From contig JAWVZU010000147.1 of NCBI GenBank assembly GCA_033722075.1, forward strand, positions 1 through 9,884: a stretch of 9,884 bases of DNA. The letters are read 5' to 3'. Positions within the stretch are counted from its first letter, which is position 1. Each line of letters begins with the position of its first letter. Of this stretch, positions 1 through 4,623 are shown in pieces. The notes below the pieces were generated by a model. It saw only the letters and a program-made list of their open reading frames with translations, did not search any database and was not told the DNA's origin. The translations under genes were made by a program, and so were the position numbers. Source of the DNA: JAWVZU01 sp033722075. Lineage in GTDB: Bacteria > Pseudomonadota > Gammaproteobacteria > Xanthomonadales > SZUA-38.

Positions 1-163
1 CCTCCGGCGCATTGTCAATCGCGTCAAACGCCGTCACCGCGCCGCCCCACTTCGACAGCACCTTCGTCATCGCCGCCGTCAACGTCGTCTTCCCATGATC
101 CACATGACCTATCGTCCCTACATTTACGTGCGGCTTGGTGCGCTCGAATTTTGCCTTGGACAT
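1..163 (-). CDS. tuf: Elongation factor Tu, N-terminal fragment (runs off window)
   Basis: EF-Tu is the GTPase that carries aminoacyl-tRNA to the ribosome in the cytoplasm. Only the first 54 codons are here; the gene continues past position 1. The N-terminus begins MSKAKFERTKPHVNVGTIGH, followed by the P-loop VDHGKTT (about residues 21-27), and the fragment ends in AFDAIDNAPE, all diagnostic of bacterial EF-Tu. The ATG at 163 is preceded by GGAGAGA seven bases upstream, so the start is secure. It lies downstream of tRNA-Tyr, tRNA-Gly and tRNA-Thr on the same strand, as in the E. coli tufB operon, so this is probably the tufB-type copy. Codon choice is odd for such a highly expressed gene: six of seven Thr codons are ACG, and ATA, TTG and GGG occur, whereas the other genes here favour ACC, ATC, CTG and GGC. 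Confidence 0.97.
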   Translation of the reverse strand, partial: MSKAKFERTKPHVNVGTIGHVDHGKTTLTAAMTKVLSKWGGAVTAFDAIDNAPE

Positions 164-170
164 CGCTCGA

Positions 171-177
171 TCTCTCC
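171..177 (-). promoter_or_regulatory. Ribosome binding site of tuf
   Basis: Read on the minus strand this is GGAGAGA, seven bases before the tuf ATG. Just upstream of it (about 186-205 on the plus strand) the leader is A/T-rich and free of obvious pairing, which would leave the site open after the structured leader. Confidence 0.8.
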
Positions 178-205
178 GCAGATCAACTCATTTTTATAAC
201 TGTTT

Positions 206-238
206 GTCTCAGTGGCGACATGCAGCGCCATCCGAGAC
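206..238 (-). repeat. Tuf-leader hairpin repeat, copy B (tuf-proximal)
   Basis: This 33-nt element matches the copy at 324-356 at 28 of 33 positions, in direct orientation. On the transcribed minus strand its ends GTCTCGG and CTGAGAC pair over seven positions, including one G-U wobble where copy A has A-U. Inside, ATG pairs with CAT, leaving a conserved unpaired GTCGCC on the 3' side. It ends about 42 nt before the tuf start codon. The function is unknown; a processing site or a protein/ligand-binding leader element are both possible. Confidence 0.75.
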
Positions 239-248
239 TTGTTCTTTC

Positions 249-266
249 GCGGCCAAGGACGGCCGC
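249..266 (-). other. Tuf-leader hairpin 1 (GCGGCC stem)
   Basis: A perfect 6-bp inverted repeat, GCGGCC and GGCCGC around a 6-nt loop, lies between the two 33-nt leader repeats. It is G/C-only with no T-run on either side, so it is unlikely to be an intrinsic terminator. It is probably part of the structured thrT-tuf spacer RNA. Confidence 0.5.
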
Positions 267-267
267 T

Positions 268-286
268 GAATCGGGTCATCCGATTC
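268..286 (-). other. Tuf-leader hairpin 2 (GAATCGG stem)
   Basis: A perfect 7-bp inverted repeat, GAATCGG and CCGATTC around a 5-nt loop, sits one base from the preceding hairpin and two bases from the next. There is no T-run, so it is not a terminator. Confidence 0.6.
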
Positions 287-288
287 GA

Positions 289-318
289 GGAACCTGGAGA
301 TCGCAATCTTCAGGTTCC
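289..318 (-). other. Tuf-leader hairpin 3 (GGAACCTG stem)
   Basis: Arms at 289-301 and 306-318 pair at 12 of 13 positions around a 4-nt loop; the outer eight (GGAACCTG/CAGGTTCC) are perfect. On the transcribed strand the single exception is an A-C mismatch. It is the longest stem between the two 33-nt leader repeats and has no terminator-like U-tract. Confidence 0.65.
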
Positions 319-323
319 GCACC

Positions 324-356
324 GTCTCAGCGGCGACATGGAGTCCCATCTGAGAC
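324..356 (-). repeat. Tuf-leader hairpin repeat, copy A (tRNA-Thr-proximal)
   Basis: This is the second copy of the 33-nt element, starting 118 nt from copy B and in the same orientation. On the minus strand GTCTCAG pairs perfectly with CTGAGAC, and inside it ATGG pairs with CCAT around a GACT loop, leaving GTCGCC unpaired. It lies eight bases downstream of the 3' CCA of tRNA-Thr, so it would be the first structure met after the tRNA is released. Confidence 0.75.
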
Positions 357-364
357 CTTTTCCA

Positions 365-440
<76 letters not shown>

Positions 441-510
441 GTTCAGACTACAGATCGCAGATGGCGGATGGCAGATCTGCTGTCTGCTACCTGTAATCTG
501 CAGTCTGAAC
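441..510 (-). repeat. 70-nt heptad palindrome filling the tRNA-Gly/tRNA-Thr spacer
   Basis: The whole gap between the two tRNA genes is ten consecutive heptads. On the plus strand the first five fit NNNCRGA (GTTCAGA, CTACAGA and so on) and the last five fit YCTGNNN (ending TCTGCAG, TCTGAAC), with the symmetry centre between 475 and 476. The arms differ at only 8 of 35 positions, and all eight differences are transitions. In the transcribed minus-strand RNA this gives 27 Watson-Crick pairs, 3 G-U wobbles and 5 A-C mismatches, with the outer 14 pairs uninterrupted. The RNA hairpin would start directly after the tRNA-Gly CCA and end directly before the first base of tRNA-Thr. It could be a processing structure or an inserted palindromic repeat. 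Confidence 0.85.
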
Positions 511-584
<74 letters not shown>

Positions 585-638
585 CAACCTGCCTGCCCCG
601 TAATCAGCTGGCCGTTCCGCTTGCCTCACCAGTTTTGC

Positions 639-723
639 TGGTGGAGGGAGGAGGATTCGAACCTCCGAAGGCTAAGCCAGCAGATTTACAGTCTGCCCCC
701 GTTGACCGCTTGGGTATCCCTCC
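639..723 (-). tRNA. tyrU: tRNA-Tyr (anticodon GTA)
   Basis: The minus strand reads GGAGGGATACCCAAGCGGTC and so on to CCTCCCTCCACCA. It is 85 nt with a long variable arm, as expected for a class II bacterial tRNA-Tyr. The anticodon arm CAGACTGTAAATCTG shows anticodon GTA, and the T arm contains GGTTCGAATCC. CCA is encoded. It is the first tRNA after the promoter at 740-768; the further upstream tRNA-Thr of the E. coli operon (thrU) is absent. The 54 nt separating it from tRNA-Gly show no clear structure. Confidence 0.97.
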
Positions 724-739
724 GGCAAAACAGCCCGCT

Positions 740-768
740 ATTTTCAATCACTCGCCGAAACGAGTCAA
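740..768 (-). promoter_or_regulatory. Promoter of the tRNA-Tyr/Gly/Thr-tuf operon
   Basis: On the minus strand a -35 box TTGACT (763-768, five of six consensus bases) is separated by exactly 17 bp from a -10 box GAAAAT (740-745, four of six). A G/C-rich stretch, AGCGGGCTG, follows the -10. Such discriminators are typical of growth-rate and stringently controlled stable-RNA promoters; that control is inferred, not seen. The first tRNA base is 17 nt beyond the -10 box, leaving only a short 5' leader. Confidence 0.75.
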
Positions 769-832
769 GACCAGCCTATGGGCCGACAACGAGCGGCGAA
801 TTCTAGCGTGCTGAATTTACTTGCGCAACACC

Positions 833-841
833 TGTTATCAT
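833..841 (+). promoter_or_regulatory. Putative extended -10 promoter for the DUF445 gene
   Basis: TGTTATCAT contains the extended -10 TG and a TATCAT hexamer that matches TATAAT at five of six positions. No good -35 is visible at the right spacing, as is tolerated for extended -10 promoters. A dyad ACACC (828-832) and GGTGT (842-846) brackets the -10 box and could be an operator. The box overlaps an in-frame ATG at 840, which argues that this ATG is not the translation start. Confidence 0.4.
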
Positions 842-953
842 GGTGTCCAGGACAGCCACCAACGCCGAGCCTGAATGGCCAAATCCTTCAGAAATTTCTC
901 CTGCCGGTGCCGATCGTCGGCCGCGGCTTTGCCTGGGCGGGACACTGGGTGAT

Positions 954-2237
954 GTGCAAGGACATCCTGATCGGAAAGGTCCGAATCTGAAGGCAGCCGG
1001 AACCACCAACTCCGAACAGGCGGGCGACCGCGCCCGGCGCCTGCGGCAGATGAAGCGGGTCCCCCTCGCGCTGCTCGGGCTCATGGTGGTCGTTTTCGCG
1101 GCGACGCAGATGGTCACCTTCGGCGGATCCGGTTACGTGGCCGCCTTTGCGGAGGCAGCGATCGTCGGTGCCCTGGCGGACTGGTTTGCGGTTACCGCAC
1201 TGTTCCGGCACCCGCTCGGCCTGCCGATCCCGCATACGGCCATCATTCCACGCCGAAAGGACGACTTGGCCGCGAGCCTGTCAGAGTTCGTCCAGGTCCA
1301 TTTCCTGCAGGAACGCGTGCTCCGGCGCCACCTGCGGGATGCCGACCTGGCCAAGGCGGTGGCGGGCTGGGCGATCCGGCACCGCGACGACCTGGCCGAC
1401 ATCTTCACCGGCCTGGCCCGCTGGCTGGTCGAATCGCTGGGCGATCCCAAGTACCGCCAGTTCCTGCAGCAACGCCTCCTGGCCCGTTTCGATGCCGAGG
1501 ACCTGGCGCCGCTGGCCGGGCGCCTGCTGCAGCTGATGATCGAGAATCGTCACCACCAGGAGCTGTTTACCGAGAGCCTGCGTCTCGCCGCGGCCTTTCT
1601 CAGCGAAAACAAGGAACGGATCCGGGCCCAGATCAACCGCGGCAGCCCGTGGTGGATGCCCGGCTTCATCGACGACCGCATCTTCGACCAGATGGTGGAG
1701 CGCATCCAGACGCAGTTGCTGGGCATGATCATCGATCCCGATCACGAACTCCGCCGCGATTTCGACGACGCCATGGCGCGCTGGGCCCGCGACCTGCTGG
1801 AATCGCCCGAGACTGTCCAGGCACTCTCGGCGCGGGGGCAGAAGATCATGGGGGACCCGGTGCTTCAGTCCTATTTCAGGGAATTGTTCAATGCGATCGG
1901 CGAAACCCTCCAGGCCAACCTCGAGGCCCGGGACAGCTCAATACGCGCGGCCTATCGACGCGCCCTCGGTCACCTGGCTGTCGGCGCCCTGCGGGACGGC
2001 GAGGTCCGCAGCCGGCTCAACGATTGGCTCGAGTCGGGGCTGGTCTACGTTGTCACCACACAGGGCCAGGCCATGACCGGAATCATCAGTGCGACGGTCC
2101 AACGCTGGGACGGCGCGGAAACCGCCACCCGGATCGAACTCCAGGTCGGCAAGGATCTGCAGTACATCCGCATCAACGGCACCATCGTGGGCGGTCTCAT
2201 CGGCCTGGTGCTGCACGCATTCACTGATCTGTTCTAG
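954..2237 (+). CDS. DUF445 family inner-membrane protein (YjiN-like)
   Basis: This is a DUF445 family protein whose molecular role is not established. From the GTG at 954 it has 427 residues, close to E. coli YjiN as I recall it. An Arg-rich start (RARRLRQMKR) precedes a membrane segment, VPLALLGLMVVVFAATQ (about 36-52). The family signature GALADWFAVTALFRHPLG (from residue 72) continues to IIPRRKD. A helical middle follows, and a C-terminal membrane segment YIRINGTIVGGLIGLVLHAF (from residue 404) ends the protein. The start is uncertain: GTG 954 has only a weak Shine-Dalgarno, ATG 840 overlaps the likely -10, ATG 1050 would cut off the basic segment, and an in-frame CTG at 987 has the best-placed site (GGAAAGG, 7 nt). 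Codons before about 987 look non-coding. The 3' end overlaps the convergent GFA gene by 17 nt. Confidence 0.9.
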   Translation: MQGHPDRKGPNLKAAGTTNSEQAGDRARRLRQMKRVPLALLGLMVVVFAATQMVTFGGSGYVAAFAEAAIVGALADWFAVTALFRHPLGLPIPHTAIIPRRKDDLAASLSEFVQVHFLQERVLRRHLRDADLAKAVAGWAIRHRDDLADIFTGLARWLVESLGDPKYRQFLQQRLLARFDAEDLAPLAGRLLQLMIENRHHQELFTESLRLAAAFLSENKERIRAQINRGSPWWMPGFIDDRIFDQMVERIQTQLLGMIIDPDHELRRDFDDAMARWARDLLESPETVQALSARGQKIMGDPVLQSYFRELFNAIGETLQANLEARDSSIRAAYRRALGHLAVGALRDGEVRSRLNDWLESGLVYVVTTQGQAMTGIISATVQRWDGAETATRIELQVGKDLQYIRINGTIVGGLIGLVLHAFTDLF

Positions 2238-2634
2238 CCAGGTCCGCCAGGGCACCGGCATGCTGCTCCCAGTTCTGGCCGTCGAACGGTTCGATCTGAA
2301 AGCGGTCGAAGGTCGCGGGATCGACGCAGCGGAAATTGACGGCGTACCCATCCGGGTTGGAGCGCGGTATGTAAAAGGACTTGACGCCGCAGCGGGAGCA
2401 GAACAGGTGCCGGGCCACTTCGCTGTTGAAACGGTACTCGGTAAGGGCATCCTCGCCGTGGAGGAGCTTGAAGCGGGCCGCCGGGACAATCAGGTGCTGG
2501 TATCCGAGCATCTCGCAGATGGAACAATTGCAGGCATGTACGGTGACGTCCCTGGGACCTTCGAACTCGAAACGGACCGCGCCGCAGTGGCAGCCGCCGC
2601 GATGCGTTGCAAGGTTGGGGACAGATCGGGACAT
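2221..2634 (-). CDS. GFA/CENP-V family zinc-binding protein
   Basis: This 137-residue protein belongs to the GFA (glutathione-dependent formaldehyde-activating enzyme-like, CENP-V/Mss4-like) fold. Zinc-ligand cysteines are all visible: GGCHCGAVRFEFEG (Cys15, Cys17), CNCSIC (Cys35, Cys37, Cys40) and FCSRCG (Cys79, Cys82). The length fits a complete single-domain member. Proteins of this family are often annotated as formaldehyde-glutathione enzymes, but most members have no proven substrate, so only a zinc-binding small-molecule or thiol-adduct role can be proposed. The ATG at 2634 has no convincing Shine-Dalgarno sequence, but the conserved domain begins 12 residues later. It converges with the DUF445 gene and diverges from the transglycosylase gene, with which it may share a palindromic -10 region at 2663-2674. 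Confidence 0.9.
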   Translation of the reverse strand: MSRSVPNLATHRGGCHCGAVRFEFEGPRDVTVHACNCSICEMLGYQHLIVPAARFKLLHGEDALTEYRFNSEVARHLFCSRCGVKSFYIPRSNPDGYAVNFRCVDPATFDRFQIEPFDGQNWEQHAGALADLARTDQ

Positions 2635-2644
2635 GGGACCATGG

Positions 2645-2673
2645 ATTACTCGGAACAGCGACCATTATATAAT
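2645..2673 (+). promoter_or_regulatory. Promoter of the transglycosylase-macrodomain operon
   Basis: A perfect TATAAT (2668-2673) has a weak -35 match, ATTACT (2645-2650, three of six), 17 bp upstream. The expected start of transcription near 2680 lies just before the GAGGG ribosome-binding site and the TTG start at 2698. The -10 lies in a perfect 12-bp palindrome CATTATATAATG (2663-2674), which also offers TATAAT on the minus strand toward the GFA gene. Confidence 0.6.
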
Positions 2674-2685
2674 GTGCAAAAAACC

Positions 2686-2690
2686 GAGGG
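2686..2690 (+). promoter_or_regulatory. Ribosome binding site deciding a TTG start
   Basis: GAGGG lies seven bases before TTG 2698. This spacing, plus the signal peptide beginning directly at that codon, selects TTG over the in-frame ATG at 2641, which lies upstream of the likely transcription start. Confidence 0.7.
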
Positions 2691-2697
2691 TTTCCTT

Positions 2698-3303
2698 TTG
2701 AAGTGGGTGATTCTGATTGCCGGTCTGTTCATGACCCCCATCGTCGACGCGCAGATCTACAAGTACGTCGACGAGAACGGCGTGATCACCTATTCGAATT
2801 TCCGCCCCCGCAGCGGCGCCTATTCCATCATCCACTTCAAATGTCGTGATTGCGGATGGAAAAGTTCGGTCGACTGGTCCCGGGTACCGCTCAACCTGGA
2901 AGCATTTACCGATGAGATCCTGGCCGCCTGTGAGGAATTTGGCCTCGAGGAGGCGCTGGTTCGGGCCGTGATTCATGCCGAATCGTCGTTCCGGCATCAG
3001 GTCGTTTCGGACATGGGCGCCCAGGGCCTGATGCAGCTGATGCCGGCCACCGCAGCCCGCTTCGGCGTGCGGCATCCGTTCGATCCCCGGCAGAACATCC
3101 GCGGCGGCGTCGCCTACCTCAAGTTCCTGCTGGAGATGTTCTCCTACGACATCGAACTCGCCGCTGCTGCCTACAACGCGGGCGAGAACGCGGTAAAGAA
3201 GCATGGTGGCGTGCCGCCCTACAACGAGACCCGCAATTTCGTCCAGCGGGTGGAGACCCTTCGCAAGCGCTATGCCAAGGCGATCGCGCGCCTCGTCTCG
3301 TGA
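2698..3303 (+). CDS. Exported lytic transglycosylase with DUF4124 N-terminal domain
   Basis: This protein probably cleaves peptidoglycan glycan strands in the periplasm, leaving 1,6-anhydro-muramoyl ends. From TTG 2698 it has 201 residues. A signal peptide, (M)KWVILIAGLFMTPIVDAQ, is followed by a short DUF4124-like segment IYKYVDENGVITYSNF. A Slt/family-1-type transglycosylase domain follows from about residue 75. Its hallmarks are HAESSF with catalytic Glu95, GAQGLMQLMP (about 108-117), the GGVAYL helix and AAYNAGENAV (about 157-166). Two cysteines in CRDCGW between the domains could form a disulfide. The domain is complete and short, as in small soluble or exported members rather than full-length Slt70. 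The stop codon overlaps the GTG of the macrodomain gene (GTGA), so the two are translationally coupled. Confidence 0.92.
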   Translation: MKWVILIAGLFMTPIVDAQIYKYVDENGVITYSNFRPRSGAYSIIHFKCRDCGWKSSVDWSRVPLNLEAFTDEILAACEEFGLEEALVRAVIHAESSFRHQVVSDMGAQGLMQLMPATAARFGVRHPFDPRQNIRGGVAYLKFLLEMFSYDIELAAAAYNAGENAVKKHGGVPPYNETRNFVQRVETLRKRYAKAIARLVS

Positions 3304-3806
3304 TCCGGGTTCAGCTGGCGGACATCACGACGCTCGAAGTCGACGCAATCGTCAATGCGGCCAACAGCAGCCTGCTCGGCGGTGGCGGTGTCGACGGAGC
3401 GATCCACCGTGCTGCCGGCCCTGAACTGCTGCAGGCCTGTCGGGAGCTCGGCGGTTGCCCGACCGGCGAGGCCCGAATCACGGACGGCTTTCGGCTCCCG
3501 GCACGCTTTGTCATCCATGCCGTCGGCCCGGTCTGGCGGGGTGGCAACGATCGTGAGGCGGCGCTTCTGGCCGGCGCCTATCGCAGCGCACTTGAACTGG
3601 CCCACGATAACCAATGCCGCTCCATCGCCTTTCCGGCAATCAGCTGCGGCGTCTATGGCTATCCGCTCGAACAGGCTGCGGACGTTGCGGTGGAAACCAT
3701 CATCGAGTTCGATCCGCCGCGCCGGAACATCGATGACGTGAGAATCGCCGCCTTCAGCGACAATGTTGCCGAAGCTTTCCAGGCAGCTGTGGACCGACAC
3801 CTGTGA
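3300..3806 (+). CDS. Macrodomain protein, probable O-acetyl-ADP-ribose deacetylase / ADP-ribosyl hydrolase
   Basis: This is a single macrodomain of 168 residues, cytoplasmic with no signal peptide. Such proteins (MacroD/YmdB type) remove acetyl from O-acetyl-ADP-ribose, the sirtuin by-product, and can remove ADP-ribose from acidic residues. The family motifs are in order: VDAIVNAANSSLLGGGGVDG (residues 14-33, with Asn22 and Asp32 in the usual active-site positions), AIHRAAG, the GEARIT substrate loop, FVIHAVGPVW, and SIAFPAISCGVYGYP with Tyr119 stacking near the distal ribose. All key positions are intact. It begins with GTG inside the stop codon of the preceding transglycosylase and has no separate Shine-Dalgarno, so it depends on coupling. 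The nearby Nudix gene could process the ADP-ribose it releases. Confidence 0.94.
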   Translation: MIRVQLADITTLEVDAIVNAANSSLLGGGGVDGAIHRAAGPELLQACRELGGCPTGEARITDGFRLPARFVIHAVGPVWRGGNDREAALLAGAYRSALELAHDNQCRSIAFPAISCGVYGYPLEQAADVAVETIIEFDPPRRNIDDVRIAAFSDNVAEAFQAAVDRHL

Positions 3807-3820
3807 CCGGCGGCCCCAAC

Positions 3821-3849
3821 TTAAATTCTTTCCCCGCGCAGGTTAGAAT
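3821..3849 (+). promoter_or_regulatory. Promoter of the etfB-etfA-Nudix operon
   Basis: TAGAAT (3844-3849, five of six) has a weak -35, TTAAAT, 17 bp upstream (3821-3826), followed by a G/C-rich discriminator GCGCACC. It lies in the 70-bp gap after the macrodomain gene, and GGAG (3865-3868) is placed eight bases before the etfB GTG. No terminator for the upstream operon is visible, so read-through is possible. Confidence 0.5.
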
Positions 3850-3876
3850 GCGCACCTTTTTCGCGGAGACCGCATT

Positions 3877-4623
3877 GTGAAAATCCTGGTAGGACTCAAG
3901 CGTGTCGTGGATTACAACGTGCGCGTACAGGTCAAGCCCGACGGTACCGGCGTTGCCACCGAAGGGGTCAAGATGAGCGTCAACCCCTTTGACGAGATCG
4001 CCCTCGAAGCGGCGCTTCAGCTCAAGGAAGCCGGCAAGGCCGAAGAAGTGATCGTCGTTTCGGTCGGCCCGGGCGATGCCCAGCAGCAGCTGCGCACCGG
4101 TCTGGCCATGGGCGCCGACCGGGCAATCCTGGTCGAGACGTCAGAGGAACAGCAGCCGCTCACCGTTGCCCGCATTTTCATGACTCTCATCGAAGAAGAG
4201 TCCCCGGGCCTGGTTCTCCTCGGCAAGCAGGCCATCGACGACGACAACAGTCAGACCGGCCCGATGCTGGCGGCGCTCTGGGATCGCCCGCAGGCGACCT
4301 TCGCGTCCGGGGTCGAGGTCAACGACGGCACCGCGAAAGTCGTGCGCGAAATCGACGCGGGACTGGAGACCATCGAAGTGGACCTGCCGGCGGTCATTAC
4401 CGTGGACCTGCGTCTCAACGAGCCGCGCTACGTGAAACTCCCGGACATCATGAAGGCCAAGCGCAAGCCGCTTGACGTCAAGCAACTGGATGATCTGGGC
4501 GTGCCGACAGGAAATCACCTCAAGGTGAGCAATTTCCAGCCGCCGCCCAAGCGGGAGAAGGGCAGCCTGGTGGAAGACGTCGAAGGGTTGATCAACGCGC
4601 TCAAGGAAAAAGGACTGGTCTGA
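3877..4623 (+). CDS. etfB: Electron transfer flavoprotein beta subunit
   Basis: EtfB is the smaller subunit of the cytoplasmic ETF heterodimer, which accepts electrons from acyl-CoA and related dehydrogenases and delivers them to ETF:ubiquinone oxidoreductase. It binds AMP structurally. At 248 residues it is full length. Signatures are MKILVGLKRVVDYNVRVQV, the MSVNPFDEIALEAALQLKE helix, LVLLGKQAIDDDNSQTGPML, and the recognition loop LRLNEPRYVKLPDIMKAKRK (about residues 178-197) that docks dehydrogenases; this loop sequence is typical of the housekeeping ETF of proteobacteria rather than the FixA branch. The GTG start follows GGAG by eight bases; a TTG two bases earlier is out of frame. Its TGA overlaps the etfA ATG by one base (TGATG). 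Confidence 0.97.
   Translation: MKILVGLKRVVDYNVRVQVKPDGTGVATEGVKMSVNPFDEIALEAALQLKEAGKAEEVIVVSVGPGDAQQQLRTGLAMGADRAILVETSEEQQPLTVARIFMTLIEEESPGLVLLGKQAIDDDNSQTGPMLAALWDRPQATFASGVEVNDGTAKVVREIDAGLETIEVDLPAVITVDLRLNEPRYVKLPDIMKAKRKPLDVKQLDDLGVPTGNHLKVSNFQPPPKREKGSLVEDVEGLINALKEKGLV

Noticed and set aside
186..205. TATAAA-like stretch before tuf as a tuf-specific internal promoter
   Set aside because: On the minus strand no reasonable -35 lies 16-18 bp upstream (TGTCGC is the best). It is better read as an A/U-rich unpaired ribosome landing region.
249..318. Leader hairpins as intrinsic terminators or attenuators before tuf
   Set aside because: None is followed by a U-tract in the transcribed direction, and no leader peptide is visible.
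441..510. Heptad array as a CRISPR or short tandem repeat
   Set aside because: The units are 7 nt with no spacer structure and they invert at the centre, so it is a palindrome and not an array of direct repeats with spacers.
2089..2697. The open plus-strand stretch upstream of the transglycosylase, which would make a 404-residue fusion
   Set aside because: It runs antisense to the conserved GFA protein. The promoter (2645-2673), GAGGG and signal peptide all place the true start at TTG 2698.
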